From Treponema sp. (GTDB taxonomy: Bacteria > Spirochaetota > Spirochaetia > Treponematales > Breznakiellaceae), in the NCBI GenBank assembly GCA_031278095.1, contig JAITLC010000104.1, positions 1 to 56,859 on the forward strand: 56,859 bases of DNA. Reading direction: 5' to 3'. Below, piece after piece: positions 42,533-50,466 of the stretch. The translations under genes were made by a program, and so were the position numbers. Under the pieces are notes generated by a model. The model was given only the letters and a program-made list of their open reading frames with translations. It was not told the DNA's origin and made no database searches. Within the stretch, counting starts at the first letter, position 1. Each line of letters opens with the position of its first letter.

Positions 42533-42660
42533 TCATGGTTGAAGCCATGATTTTTCCTGCCACGTTCAGAAGAACGATAAAGAGTCCCTGGCCGCGAAAG
42601 CGTAAGCCGGGCGGTTACATGGCTTTGTTTGTCGAAGCAAGCAAGAAATCAACAGCATAA
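42533..42660 (+). ncRNA. candidate structured leader (riboswitch-like) before the DUF4198 gene
   Basis: Two incompatible pairings share the same bases. Form 1: TCATGG (42533-42538) with CCATGA (42545-42550). Form 2: AAGCCATG (42542-42549) with CATGGCTT (42618-42625), eight perfect pairs closing a three-way junction. Inside are a CGTTC-AGAA-GAACG hairpin (about 42562-42575) and a CCC/GGC/CGC-GAAA-GCG/GCC/GGG stem (about 42586-42611) with a GNRA loop. A Ni/Co transport locus follows. AGCC...CCTGCC at 42543-42561 faintly resembles a B12 box, but the cobalamin-riboswitch core is absent. Class unassigned. Confidence 0.4.
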
Positions 42661-42698
42661 TTAATGGGTGCGGAGCCCTCATTCTCAAGGAGTTTGCA

Positions 42699-43425
42699 AT
42701 GAAGAAATTATTTTGCCTGTCTGGTATCGGTTTTGTTTTTGCCTTTTTTGTTTCAGCCCACGAGACTTTTATCATTCCGGGGGATTCATCAAAAGACTGC
42801 AAAGCGGGAGATACCGCCACCCTGACAGGTATTTTGTCCCACTATTTCGCGGTTGGTGGGGAAATCGAACCGCCCGAAACCGTGGAAATGTACGTGTACA
42901 AAAACGGCGTAAAGAGCGCGAATATTCCGCTCGAGGTAAATAGAGACCGCGTCTAGTATGAAGGGAGATACCGGCTGGCCGATGACACGCCGATAGTTGC
43001 GGTTTTCAGAAGTATCGGCGGCTATTATTCTATATCTTACCGACGGCAGCTACGCCGACGGCAACAGAAGCCAGGCTCTGGCCGCCAATCCGGGCAAGCC
43101 GGTCCGGGTATCCCGCTATTTTACCAACTGGGCAAACTGTGCCTTAATCCGAACAGAAACGACAGGACTTTCAGTCAGCCTCTCGGCCTTGATTTTGAGA
43201 TTGTCCCCCTCAACAACCCCGCCGACATGAGTCGGAATTCAAGAATGACGCTTCGGGTTCTTTACAAGGGACAACCCTGGGCCAATGGGGAAGTCAAGGC
43301 AACCTGGGATTACTATGATTACCACACGATGGATGCCTGGGCGCAGACCGGAAAGACCGATGCAAAGGGCGAACTTAGCTTCCGGCTTGATCGCATCGAC
43401 ATGAAAAAACCGGTCCTCCGGATCT
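42699..43425 (+). pseudogene. DUF4198 family periplasmic protein, disrupted
   Basis: The ATG at 42699 begins a signal peptide ('LFCLSGIGFVFAFFVSAHET') and the DUF4198 start 'FIIPGDSSKDCKAGDTATLT'. A TAG at 42954-42956 stops it, yet the frame continues sensibly ('YEGRYRLADDTPIVAVF'). Near 43035 the reading shifts to another frame ('DGSYADGNRSQALAANPGKP') and near 43145 back again ('GLDFEIVPLNNPADM' ... 'LRVLYKGQPWANGEVKATWD'). It is cut off at about 43425. DUF4198 proteins accompany nickel/cobalt CbiM-type importers; this one cannot be functional unless decoding is unusual. Confidence 0.75.
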
Positions 43426-43427
43426 TC

Positions 43428-44017
43428 CAGTTACGCTGCTGGGGCTTTCCGGCTGGCTCCCGGGCTGGACGGCGCTACCCGCCCTGTTTATCGCCCTTCT
43501 TTTACAGGGTATCCTTTTCCGGTTTGGCGGCCTGCTTTCGCTGGGGGCAAACACGGCAATTATGGGCGCGGCGGCGCTTTCAGGCCATGCGGTGCGGCTT
43601 CTCTTTGGGGGTTTCCGCGCGTCGTTGCGGACGGGGCCCGCGCTTGCCGGATCCGCGTTTCTTGCCGATTTTGCCGCCGTCACTGCCGGGTCCGTGCTGG
43701 TAGTCACGGCCCTCGTGTTAAGCGCCAATGAACTGCGGACTACGGCGGCAAATGTTCCGCTTGCGTTTGTCGAAGGCGCGCTCACGCTCTTTATTGTGTT
43801 ATTTTTCGCAAGGGCAAAACCGGATGTACTTGAATTGCCGTTAACGTTCCGGGCAAAACAGGACTACGGGGCCGGCGCCTGCCGTACTTGTTGGGAAATT
43901 AAAAGTAACCGGCCGACACGGAACCCAAGACCGAAACCGGCAATTTTCCGGCAGAAGATCGTTTACCCGAGGCTTGAGTCGTATGACGGGAAACCGCATT
44001 TTATGATAAATCTTTAG
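43428..44017 (+). pseudogene. CbiM (Ni/Co ECF transporter) C-terminal half, truncated
   Basis: From about 43428 a different frame reads 'LLGLSGWLPGWTALPALFIA', then 'LLLQGILFRFGGLLSLGANT', 'SAFLADFAAVTAGSVL' and 'VPLAFVEGALTLFIVLFFAR'. These are the second half of CbiM, the membrane S-component for cobalt or nickel. The N-terminal half with its metal-binding histidines is missing, and the frame is fused without a start to the DUF4198 remnant. After about 43860 the reading is unrelated until the stop at 44017. A deletion joined the two genes. Confidence 0.75.
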
Positions 44018-44033
44018 ATTGTAATGGAAGAGC

Positions 44034-44155
44034 GAGCTTGTTCCAAAACCCGGTTGGTTTTGAAACAAGCTCTTGGAAAAACCGGCAAAAGCCCGGTTTT
44101 TCCTCTAAATCCAAGGAAGCTGTCCAAAACTAACCGAGTTTCGGAACCGGCTCAA
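44034..44155. repeat. family B dispersed element, copy 1
   Basis: Three hairpins: GAGCTTGTTCCAAAACC with GGTTTTGAAACAAGCTC; GGAAAAACCGG with CCGGTTTTTCC (perfect); and a decayed AAGCTGTCCAAAAC stem. The first 96 bases differ from 46927-47047 by about one base. The right end covers the stop codon of the exonuclease gene, so it can terminate that transcript. Confidence 0.8.
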
Positions 44156-44784
44156 CCGGCAATCCTTAAAAAAATCTCCATGCAGAGCCTCGCGTCGTCT
44201 TCGGCGCGGTGGGCCTCTGTTGCGGTAATACCCAGACCGGAGGCGAGCGCCTGGAGGCTGTAGCCGGGACGGCCGGGAAAAGCGGCGCGGGCCATGACCA
44301 GGGTGTCCGCTATGCGGTTTGGTAAGGCGGGAAAGGGCGGCGCCCAGGAAGGGGGTTCCGGGGCGGCTTCGCTGAACGAAAGGAGGAGGTCGCCCTGTAA
44401 GGGATCTTCCCGTTGTGCCGCGGCCTTTTCGTACAGTTGTTTCAAGGCCTCGTTGACAAAGCCGCAGTCAAAAACGGCGTTGTGGGCGATGATCACCGTG
44501 TTTCCGGTAAACATGAGAAAATCGGGGAGAACCTCTTCCAGCGCGGGTTTCCCTGTCAGCATGGCGTCGCTTATATTGTTCACCTTTCCCGCAGCTTCGG
44601 GCATGGGGATACCGGGGTTTATCAATACCGAAAAGCGGGCAGCCGGCCCCCGCTTGTCGAATTTCAGGGCGCCGATCTCCACAATTCTGTCCTGTTTTGG
44701 GTCAAGGCCGGTTGTTTCAATGTCAAATGCGGTAAAAACAGCCCCGTCGCGGTACGCTTCGACAGCCCAGGAGTAGGATTCCAT
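44152..44784 (-). CDS. DEDD-type 3'-5' exonuclease (DNA polymerase III epsilon-like)
   Basis: A 210-residue DnaQ-like exonuclease. ExoI: 'FTAFDIETTGLDP' (D22 and E24 region). ExoII: 'IAHNAVFDCGFVNE'. ExoIII: 'HRAEDDARLCMEIF', giving the DEDDh set. An insert of about 40 residues with acidic and proline-rich text lies between ExoII and ExoIII. Such stand-alone proteins proofread or trim DNA/RNA ends. The gene starts one base from the stop of the phosphoglucomutase gene (ATG overlaps). Confidence 0.9.
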   Translation of the reverse strand: MESYSWAVEAYRDGAVFTAFDIETTGLDPKQDRIVEIGALKFDKRGPAARFSVLINPGIPMPEAAGKVNNISDAMLTGKPALEEVLPDFLMFTGNTVIIAHNAVFDCGFVNEALKQLYEKAAAQREDPLQGDLLLSFSEAAPEPPSWAPPFPALPNRIADTLVMARAAFPGRPGYSLQALASGLGITATEAHRAEDDARLCMEIFLRIAG

Positions 44785-46520
44785 CAGTCTCCAATCACAG
44801 AACGGATGTCTTTCGTAATGGACTCAAGCTTCCGCGCCGCTTCGGCTCTGGCTTTTTCAAGATCTCCCGACACCTTAGTGCAGGAAGTGGCATAGAACTT
44901 GATCTTGGGCTCTGTACCGCTGGGTCTGGCGCTTACGATAGTTCCGTCTTCAAGATAGAACTGGAGTACGTCGCTGGGCGGAAGGCCGTCCGCTCCGTTT
45001 TTGATGTCCCTGACCCGGGTAACGGCAAGGCCTCCCAGGGTTTTGGGCGGACTTTTCCGGTACTTGTCCATGATACCCTTCATCACCCCCGGCCCTTCGG
45101 GGCCCTGGAAGTACTTGGAGATCCCCATCTCCTGCCAGTAGCCGCAGATATGGTACAATTCGTTGAGCCTGTCCGGGAGGCCTTTGCCCTGGCTGCGCCA
45201 GTAGATCGTCATTTCCGCGGTAAGGGCCGCGGCGCTTACCCCATCCTTGTCCCTCACCTCGTTTTCCACCAGGTAGCCATAGCTTTCCTCGGTTCCAAAG
45301 ACTACCGTTTTGTCGAGTTCGCCTTTTTCGCACTTCCGCCAGATGTCGGCGATCCACTTAAAGCCTGTCAGACATTCGATACAGGCCGCTCCGTAGTGTT
45401 CCGCCACCTTCGCCTGCATGCCCGTGGTAACGACTGAGTTGATCATGGCCGCGTTTGACGGAAGTTTCCCCGTTTCCTTGAGGGAAAGGAAGATGTAATC
45501 GGCAAGAAGGACGCCCATCTGGTTTCCGGTAACCAAAACATAGTTGTCCGACCCGGGTTTCTCCGGTACGGCTATGCCGAAACGATCCGCGTCGGGATCC
45601 GTGGCCATTACCACATCGGCTTTTTCTTTTTTACCCAGGTCAATAGCCATCTTGAGGGCAGGTGCCTCTTCCGGGTTGGGAAAGGCCACCGTGGGGAAAT
45701 CCCCGTTACCTTCACGCTGTTCCGGCACGGTAATCACCTTGAGCCCGAGATCTCCCAGCACCTTTTCCACATGGAAGGCCCCGGTTCCGTGGAGGGGAGT
45801 GTAGACGATCTTCACCTCCTGCGCCTTTGCCTTGATCAAGTCCGGCCTGAAAAGTCTGCTCTTCACCATCGCCTGGTAGGGCTCGTCAATTTCCTTGTCG
45901 ATTATCGTGACAAGACCCCTGCTCAGGGCTTCCTGCCTGTCCATTTCAAAAATATCTTTGACAGCCTCGACTTCCCTGATAATCCCGGCATCGTGGGGGG
46001 GGATGACCTGGGAACCATCGTTCCAGTAGGCCTTGTAGCCGTTGTACTTTGGGGGGTTATGGCTGGCGGTAACTACGATTCCCGTGTCGCAGCCGAGCTT
46101 CCGGATAGCAAAGGAAAGTTCAGGCGTGGGGCGCAGGCTGCTGAAAAGCCAAGTTTTGATCCCGTTGGCGGCAAAGATCAGCGCGGAAGCCTCGGCAAAT
46201 TCCGCCGAATAGTGGCGGCTGTCAAATGCGATCACCGCGGAGAGCTTTCCCGTTCTGTCCTTATCGGGGAAGGTTTTTTTGAGATAAGTCGCGAGGCCCT
46301 GGGTGGCGCTCTTTACCACCAGTGAGTTCATCCGGTTGTATCCCCCGCCGATGATTCCCCGCAGGCCCCCGGTACCGAATTCCAGATCCCGGTAGAAACG
46401 GTCTTCCAGTTCCTTCCAGTCCTCTTTTTTGAGAAGTTCTTCCACTTCGCCGCGGAAACCCGCATCTTTCTCCCGGCCGATATATTCCCCGGCCCGCTCC
46501 AGGACGGCGTTTTTATCCAT
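44784..46520 (-). CDS. phospho-sugar mutase (phosphoglucomutase/phosphomannomutase)
   Basis: A 578-residue alpha-D-phosphohexomutase. The active-site serine is in 'TASHNPPKYNGYKAYW'; the metal loop is 'DPDADRFGIAVPE'; the sugar loop is 'GTEESYGYL'; the phosphate loop is 'RPSGTEPKIKFY'. Length and the acidic N-terminus fit the bacterial PgcA/ManB group that converts glucose-6-phosphate and glucose-1-phosphate. The ATG at 46520 precedes DKNAVLERAGEYI. It lies alone upstream of the exonuclease, with a one-base overlap. Confidence 0.94.
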   Translation of the reverse strand: MDKNAVLERAGEYIGREKDAGFRGEVEELLKKEDWKELEDRFYRDLEFGTGGLRGIIGGGYNRMNSLVVKSATQGLATYLKKTFPDKDRTGKLSAVIAFDSRHYSAEFAEASALIFAANGIKTWLFSSLRPTPELSFAIRKLGCDTGIVVTASHNPPKYNGYKAYWNDGSQVIPPHDAGIIREVEAVKDIFEMDRQEALSRGLVTIIDKEIDEPYQAMVKSRLFRPDLIKAKAQEVKIVYTPLHGTGAFHVEKVLGDLGLKVITVPEQREGNGDFPTVAFPNPEEAPALKMAIDLGKKEKADVVMATDPDADRFGIAVPEKPGSDNYVLVTGNQMGVLLADYIFLSLKETGKLPSNAAMINSVVTTGMQAKVAEHYGAACIECLTGFKWIADIWRKCEKGELDKTVVFGTEESYGYLVENEVRDKDGVSAAALTAEMTIYWRSQGKGLPDRLNELYHICGYWQEMGISKYFQGPEGPGVMKGIMDKYRKSPPKTLGGLAVTRVRDIKNGADGLPPSDVLQFYLEDGTIVSARPSGTEPKIKFYATSCTKVSGDLEKARAEAARKLESITKDIRSVIGD

Positions 46521-46620
46521 AAATGACTCCTTACTTTCTTCCAGTATAGCGCAAACAGGGTATCATGGATCAAGCTGAGGGAGATTCCGTGCTATACGGA
46601 AACCGATATAAGCACATTCC

Positions 46621-46743
46621 CAGGAAAACGCTGATTAAATGACGCCAATCGCGTTTCCCTAATGTATTTGCTCATTTCATTACGCAAATACCGCATTAAA
46701 GCAGCACTGATTTATTCTCGATTGAATAAATCAGTGCTTCCCT
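46621..46743. repeat. family C dispersed element, copy 2
   Basis: The same three-hairpin order as 14234-14374: GGAAAACGCTGATT with AATCGCGTTTCC, GTATTTG with CAAATAC, and GCACTGATTTATTC with GAATAAATCAGTGC (perfect here, 14 pairs). It lacks the inner GCCAAC/GTTGGC of copy 1. Confidence 0.75.
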
Positions 46744-46926
46744 GGTAGGGACTTAAAGTTCCCGTCCTGCCGGCGATAAATACCCCGGCGGATCCACTTC
46801 CGCTTACGGTTACGTTCACTCCGGTAACCGGTTTAATTTTCAGGTTTAGCCCGTTTTCAGGCGGATGTTTTTTTAGTCGCCTTGACCATCTGTCCCCTGC
46901 CATGCTAAGCTAATGTTTAAATAACT

Positions 46927-47047
46927 GAGCTTGTTCTAAAACCCGGTTGGTTTTGAAACAAGCTCTTGGAAAAACCGGCAAAAGCCCGGTTTTTCCTCTA
47001 AATCCAAGGAAGCTGTTCCAAAAGCTGAAGTTTTGGAACAGCCTCAA
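46927..47047. repeat. family B dispersed element, copy 2
   Basis: Almost identical to 44034-44155, with the third hairpin better kept (AGCTGTTCCAAAA with TTTTGGAACAGC). It ends 20 bases before the yajC start codon, so it lies in the leader or just upstream of the yajC promoter. Confidence 0.8.
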
Positions 47048-47066
47048 CTATTAAGGAAGTTACCCT

Positions 47067-47474
47067 ATGTTTTCATTTGTACTCCCCCTTCTCATGGGGG
47101 TTCCGGCATCAGGCGGCGAGGGCGGCGGCGCTTCGATTGTAACGAGCCTTATCCCCTTTGCGGCGATCATCGCCATTTTTTATTTTCTTATAATCAGGCC
47201 CCAGAACAAGAAGCAGAAGGAGACCCAAAGAATGCTCGAAGCCCTTAAAAAGGGTGATAAGATAGTCACCATAGGCGGCGTTCATGGGACTATTCAGAGT
47301 GTCAAAGACAAAACGGTAATCGTCAGGGTCGATGAAAATGTCAAAATGGAATTCAGCAGAAGCGCCGTTTCTTCAATAGAAAGGGCTGAGAAAGTTGAAA
47401 AAGAAGAGAAAAAAGAATCCGGCGACAGCGCAGCGGAATCGGAAGATAAAAAAGATTCAGATGCCGGAGAATAA
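47067..47474 (+). CDS. yajC: preprotein translocase accessory subunit YajC
   Basis: A 135-residue YajC: one membrane helix ('PFAAIIAIFYFLIIRPQNKK', about 31-50), then the conserved 'LKKGDKIVTIGGVHGTIQSV' beta domain and an acidic/lysine-rich tail of 40 residues, longer than in enterobacteria. It joins SecD and SecF in the SecDF-YajC complex that helps protein export. AAGGAAG precedes the ATG. SecD begins two bases after the stop. Confidence 0.95.
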   Translation: MFSFVLPLLMGVPASGGEGGGASIVTSLIPFAAIIAIFYFLIIRPQNKKQKETQRMLEALKKGDKIVTIGGVHGTIQSVKDKTVIVRVDENVKMEFSRSAVSSIERAEKVEKEEKKESGDSAAESEDKKDSDAGE

Positions 47475-47476
47475 GA

Positions 47477-49198
47477 ATGAGTAAACGTTACAGGTTCGCC
47501 ATCATCCTGGTGCTGGTGGCGATTTGTTTTTTCTTCCTGCTTCCCAGTCTTCGCTGGTACTTTATGGTGCCCAAAGACAGGCAGACATTGGCTCTGGAGT
47601 CCAGGGAGCAGATAAAGGTCTATGCATCCAGGACTGCCCAGGAAGATTTTGACCGGCTTTTCAGGCTGGCACGGGCAGGGGAAGATCTGCCTCCGGAATT
47701 TGCCTTTCTTGAAAAAAAGGCAAAGCGGATCTACAAAGAGAATAAGCAGAAGGTCCCTGAACATTGGGATACAAGAACGGTGCTCGGCGCCTTTGAAAGC
47801 CGCAAAGAGGCCCTGGACGCCGTTGAAACCGAATACAGGGAAAAGATTTTTGCCCTCAAGGAACTCCAAAAGAATGCGGTTCAGTTGGGCCTTGACCTTT
47901 CAGGCGGCCTTTCCATCGTGCTCCAGGCGGATCTGAACGCCCTGCAGGAGAGGCTTGGCCGTTCCCTTAACGATGCAGACCGGGAAGATGCAATTAACCG
48001 GGCTCTGGAGGTGCTGAACAACCGGATCGACCGTTTCGGCCTTACCGAACCTGTAATCCGCCGTCAGGGCCAGGATCAGATCTATGTGGAGATCCCCGGA
48101 ACGGCAGATCCTGAACGGATCAATTCGATTATCATGGGCAAGGGCGGGCTGGCCTTCCACATGGTGGATTCGGAAGCTGCCGAAGCCTTTAACCTCTATT
48201 ACAACCAGCACCCCACCAGCACATTTGACTCGGAGGGGAATCTTATCGATCCTTCCATTGTACCTGCCGATGTGGAGATTTTGGGTGTCTATGTCAAAGA
48301 CCGCTACGGGTTGGACGAGTTTACCGGTTATACCGCGGTAAAAAAGGAAGTTGGCCTTGACGGCAACCACATCCAGAGCGCCGTGGTTGAACGGAATAAT
48401 CTGGACGGCAAGCCGGAAGTTACCTTCATGCTGGATAGCGAGGGGGGGGAGATTTTCTACAAGCTCACCTCCGCCAATGTGGATAAGCTTCTCGCCATTG
48501 TTCTGGACGACCGGGTAAAGAGCCAGGCCGTGATCCAGAACCCCATCAGGGATGCGGTGCGGCTGACAGGTTTCGGCATTGACGAGGCCAACAACATCGC
48601 CCTTACCCTGAGAACCGCCGCGTTGCCCGTGGAACTGGAGGTAGCCAACCAGCAGAGTATCGGCGCCTCCCTTGGCGAAGACACCATCCGGCAAGGGCTT
48701 TATGCCCTCCTCGGCGGTATCGTCGTCGTCATGTTCTTCATGCTGATCTACTACAAGGTATCGGGAATCAACGCCATAGTGGCCCAGATTCTCAACTTCT
48801 ACTTCATGTTCAGTATTCTTTCCGCGTTCAACTTTACCCTTACTCTGCCCAGTATTGCCGGCTTCATCCTGACCATCGGCATGGCAGTGGACGCCAACGT
48901 AATCATCTTTGAGCGTATGAAGGAGGAACTCAGGCTGGGCAAAGGCCGCAAGGCGGTGATCGATTCAGGCTTCGACAAGGCTTTCTGGGCGATCATGGAC
49001 TCCAACATTACTACCTTTATTGCGGCCCTTTTCCTCTCGCAGCTTGGTTCCGGGCCCATTCAGGGTTTTGCGGTAAGCCTTGCAATCGGGGTGTTTTCCT
49101 CGGTGTTTACAAGCCTCTTTGTTTCCAGGCTGATGTTTGATTTCGGCACCGACGTGCTGCACAGCAAGCATGTCTCCGTTTCCTGGAGGATCAAATGA
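47477..49198 (+). CDS. secD: protein translocase subunit SecD
   Basis: 573 residues with six membrane segments: one at the N-terminus and five after residue 400. The P1 periplasmic head begins 'LGLDLSGGLSIVLQADL' and contains 'NRIDRFGLTEPVIRRQG'; the C-terminal RND-like part has 'GFILTIGMAVDANVIIFERM' with its conserved DxN for proton movement. It uses the proton-motive force to help release exported proteins. An insert near residues 75-130 is a coiled, charged segment. SecF overlaps by four bases. Confidence 0.96.
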   Translation: MSKRYRFAIILVLVAICFFFLLPSLRWYFMVPKDRQTLALESREQIKVYASRTAQEDFDRLFRLARAGEDLPPEFAFLEKKAKRIYKENKQKVPEHWDTRTVLGAFESRKEALDAVETEYREKIFALKELQKNAVQLGLDLSGGLSIVLQADLNALQERLGRSLNDADREDAINRALEVLNNRIDRFGLTEPVIRRQGQDQIYVEIPGTADPERINSIIMGKGGLAFHMVDSEAAEAFNLYYNQHPTSTFDSEGNLIDPSIVPADVEILGVYVKDRYGLDEFTGYTAVKKEVGLDGNHIQSAVVERNNLDGKPEVTFMLDSEGGEIFYKLTSANVDKLLAIVLDDRVKSQAVIQNPIRDAVRLTGFGIDEANNIALTLRTAALPVELEVANQQSIGASLGEDTIRQGLYALLGGIVVVMFFMLIYYKVSGINAIVAQILNFYFMFSILSAFNFTLTLPSIAGFILTIGMAVDANVIIFERMKEELRLGKGRKAVIDSGFDKAFWAIMDSNITTFIAALFLSQLGSGPIQGFAVSLAIGVFSSVFTSLFVSRLMFDFGTDVLHSKHVSVSWRIK

Positions 49199-50421
49199 AG
49201 ATCATCAAGTTTTCCAAATATTTCCTCCTTACGGCAATTTTTTCGATTATTCTCTGTCTCTTCGGCCTGACAGGATATATCTACTTTCTGGTGAGGGACG
49301 GTTCCGGTTTCAATATGGGCGTCGATTTCCAGGCGGGTCTTATACAGGAAGTTCAGTTTGCCCCCAAAGCTTTCGGCATCACCTGGTCGGGCAGGGGAAC
49401 GGCCTCGGTCTCGTTTGACAGAAACAATATCTATATTGTCATTTCAGGGGCAGGGGTGGAAGGCAGAACCGTTCCCTTTACCCTGTCCGCTTACGGGAGT
49501 CTTTCGGAACTGCTCTCCGGCATGAAGGCTCAGGTTGAAGGCATCGATTTTGTTGATCAGAGTCCGGATATGGTGAATCCCCAATGGCTGCTTCACAGTG
49601 CACAGGGGAATCCCCAACTGAGTTCCGAACCCTATGTGGTTCACTATCTGGCTCCCGGAAGTGAGGAAATCTCCATCGTTACGGTGAGGGAGGCCCTTAT
49701 TCCCCTGGGAAAGACGGTTTCCGTGCAGAGCGTGGGAGCGCCCGAAGACCGGCACTTCATGATCCGTCTTGAAGACAGTGAGATAGGCAGCGAAGGCGGG
49801 GTGCCTGCGGACAGGATCATTGACGCGTTGGAAAATTATCCGGGCCTGGGTTCGGTAGCGGTATTGCGCAGCGATTATGTGGGTTCCCGTTTTTCCAAGA
49901 ACCTGTCGGATCAGGCAGGAATCCTGATGGCGCTTACCCTGGCGCTGATCCTTATCTATGCCTCGATCCGGTTTAAGCCGCAGTACGCCGTAGGCGCCGT
50001 GGTTGCCATTATTCATGACGCCATCATTACGGCGGCCTTTGTTGCCTGGTCGCGGATGGAGTTCAACACAACTACTATCGCTGCAATCCTCACGATTCTC
50101 GGTTATTCGATCAACGACACTATCGTTATCTTTGACCGTATCCGGGAAACCCGGCGGATATACCCGGACGACAGTTTTGTTGATGTTCTGAACAGGGGTA
50201 TCTCGGAAACCCTCAGCCGCACGATCATTACAACCATTACCACCATGCTGGCGGTATTATCCCTGTTCATCTTTACCACAGGTTCGATGAAGGATTTTGC
50301 CGCATGCCTTCTGGTAGGCATGATTTCCGGTGTATACTCCACGATCTTTATTGCATCGGGCATCGTGAATTTCTGGGAGGATGTAAAAATCAAACGGGCC
50401 CGGAAACGGCTTGCCGGCTGA
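49195..50421 (+). CDS. secF: protein translocase subunit SecF
   Basis: A 408-residue SecF with an N-terminal helix, 'FNMGVDFQAGLIQEV' (P1 head) and C-terminal helices containing 'ILGYSINDTIVIFDRIRETR', the family's proton-path motif. It is longer than the usual 310 residues because of a periplasmic insert at about 60-170 rich in beta strands. Its stop codon lies in a hairpin that leads to ispH. Confidence 0.95.
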   Translation: MKIIKFSKYFLLTAIFSIILCLFGLTGYIYFLVRDGSGFNMGVDFQAGLIQEVQFAPKAFGITWSGRGTASVSFDRNNIYIVISGAGVEGRTVPFTLSAYGSLSELLSGMKAQVEGIDFVDQSPDMVNPQWLLHSAQGNPQLSSEPYVVHYLAPGSEEISIVTVREALIPLGKTVSVQSVGAPEDRHFMIRLEDSEIGSEGGVPADRIIDALENYPGLGSVAVLRSDYVGSRFSKNLSDQAGILMALTLALILIYASIRFKPQYAVGAVVAIIHDAIITAAFVAWSRMEFNTTTIAAILTILGYSINDTIVIFDRIRETRRIYPDDSFVDVLNRGISETLSRTIITTITTMLAVLSLFIFTTGSMKDFAACLLVGMISGVYSTIFIASGIVNFWEDVKIKRARKRLAG

Positions 50422-50452
50422 AAAATGACATTTTTCAGCCGCCTTCCGGCGG
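50416..50452 (+). terminator. tandem hairpins between secF and ispH
   Basis: GGCTGAAAAA with TTTTTCAGCC, a perfect ten-pair stem containing the secF TGA, followed by CCGCC-TTCC-GGCGG. No T-run follows. The second arm may hide the ispH ribosome-binding region, so it may set ispH expression rather than stop transcription. Confidence 0.45.
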
Positions 50453-50466
50453 CAATTCCGTGAATT

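Larger units (their letters stand above)
46521..47066. other. repeat-rich intergenic stretch before yajC
   Basis: It holds a family C element (46621-46743), about 180 bases without a clear feature (a weak short minus-strand frame at 46712-46903 runs into the repeat) and a family B element (46927-47047). Confidence 0.6.

Noticed and set aside
42530-42630. Hammerhead ribozyme or cobalamin riboswitch
   Set aside because: The three-way junction lacks the CTGATGA core of the hammerhead. The AGCC...CCTGCC similarity to a B12 box is not accompanied by the conserved cobalamin-binding core upstream.
42566-42820. 84-codon minus-strand frame over the leader RNA and the DUF4198 start
   Set aside because: It overlaps the promoter-driven plus-strand locus, shows no family features, and no minus-strand ribosome site is seen.
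46712-46903. 63-codon minus-strand frame with a Gly/Ser/Val-rich stretch
   Set aside because: Its C-terminal part is made of family C repeat sequence and it has no ribosome site; too weak to call as a gene.
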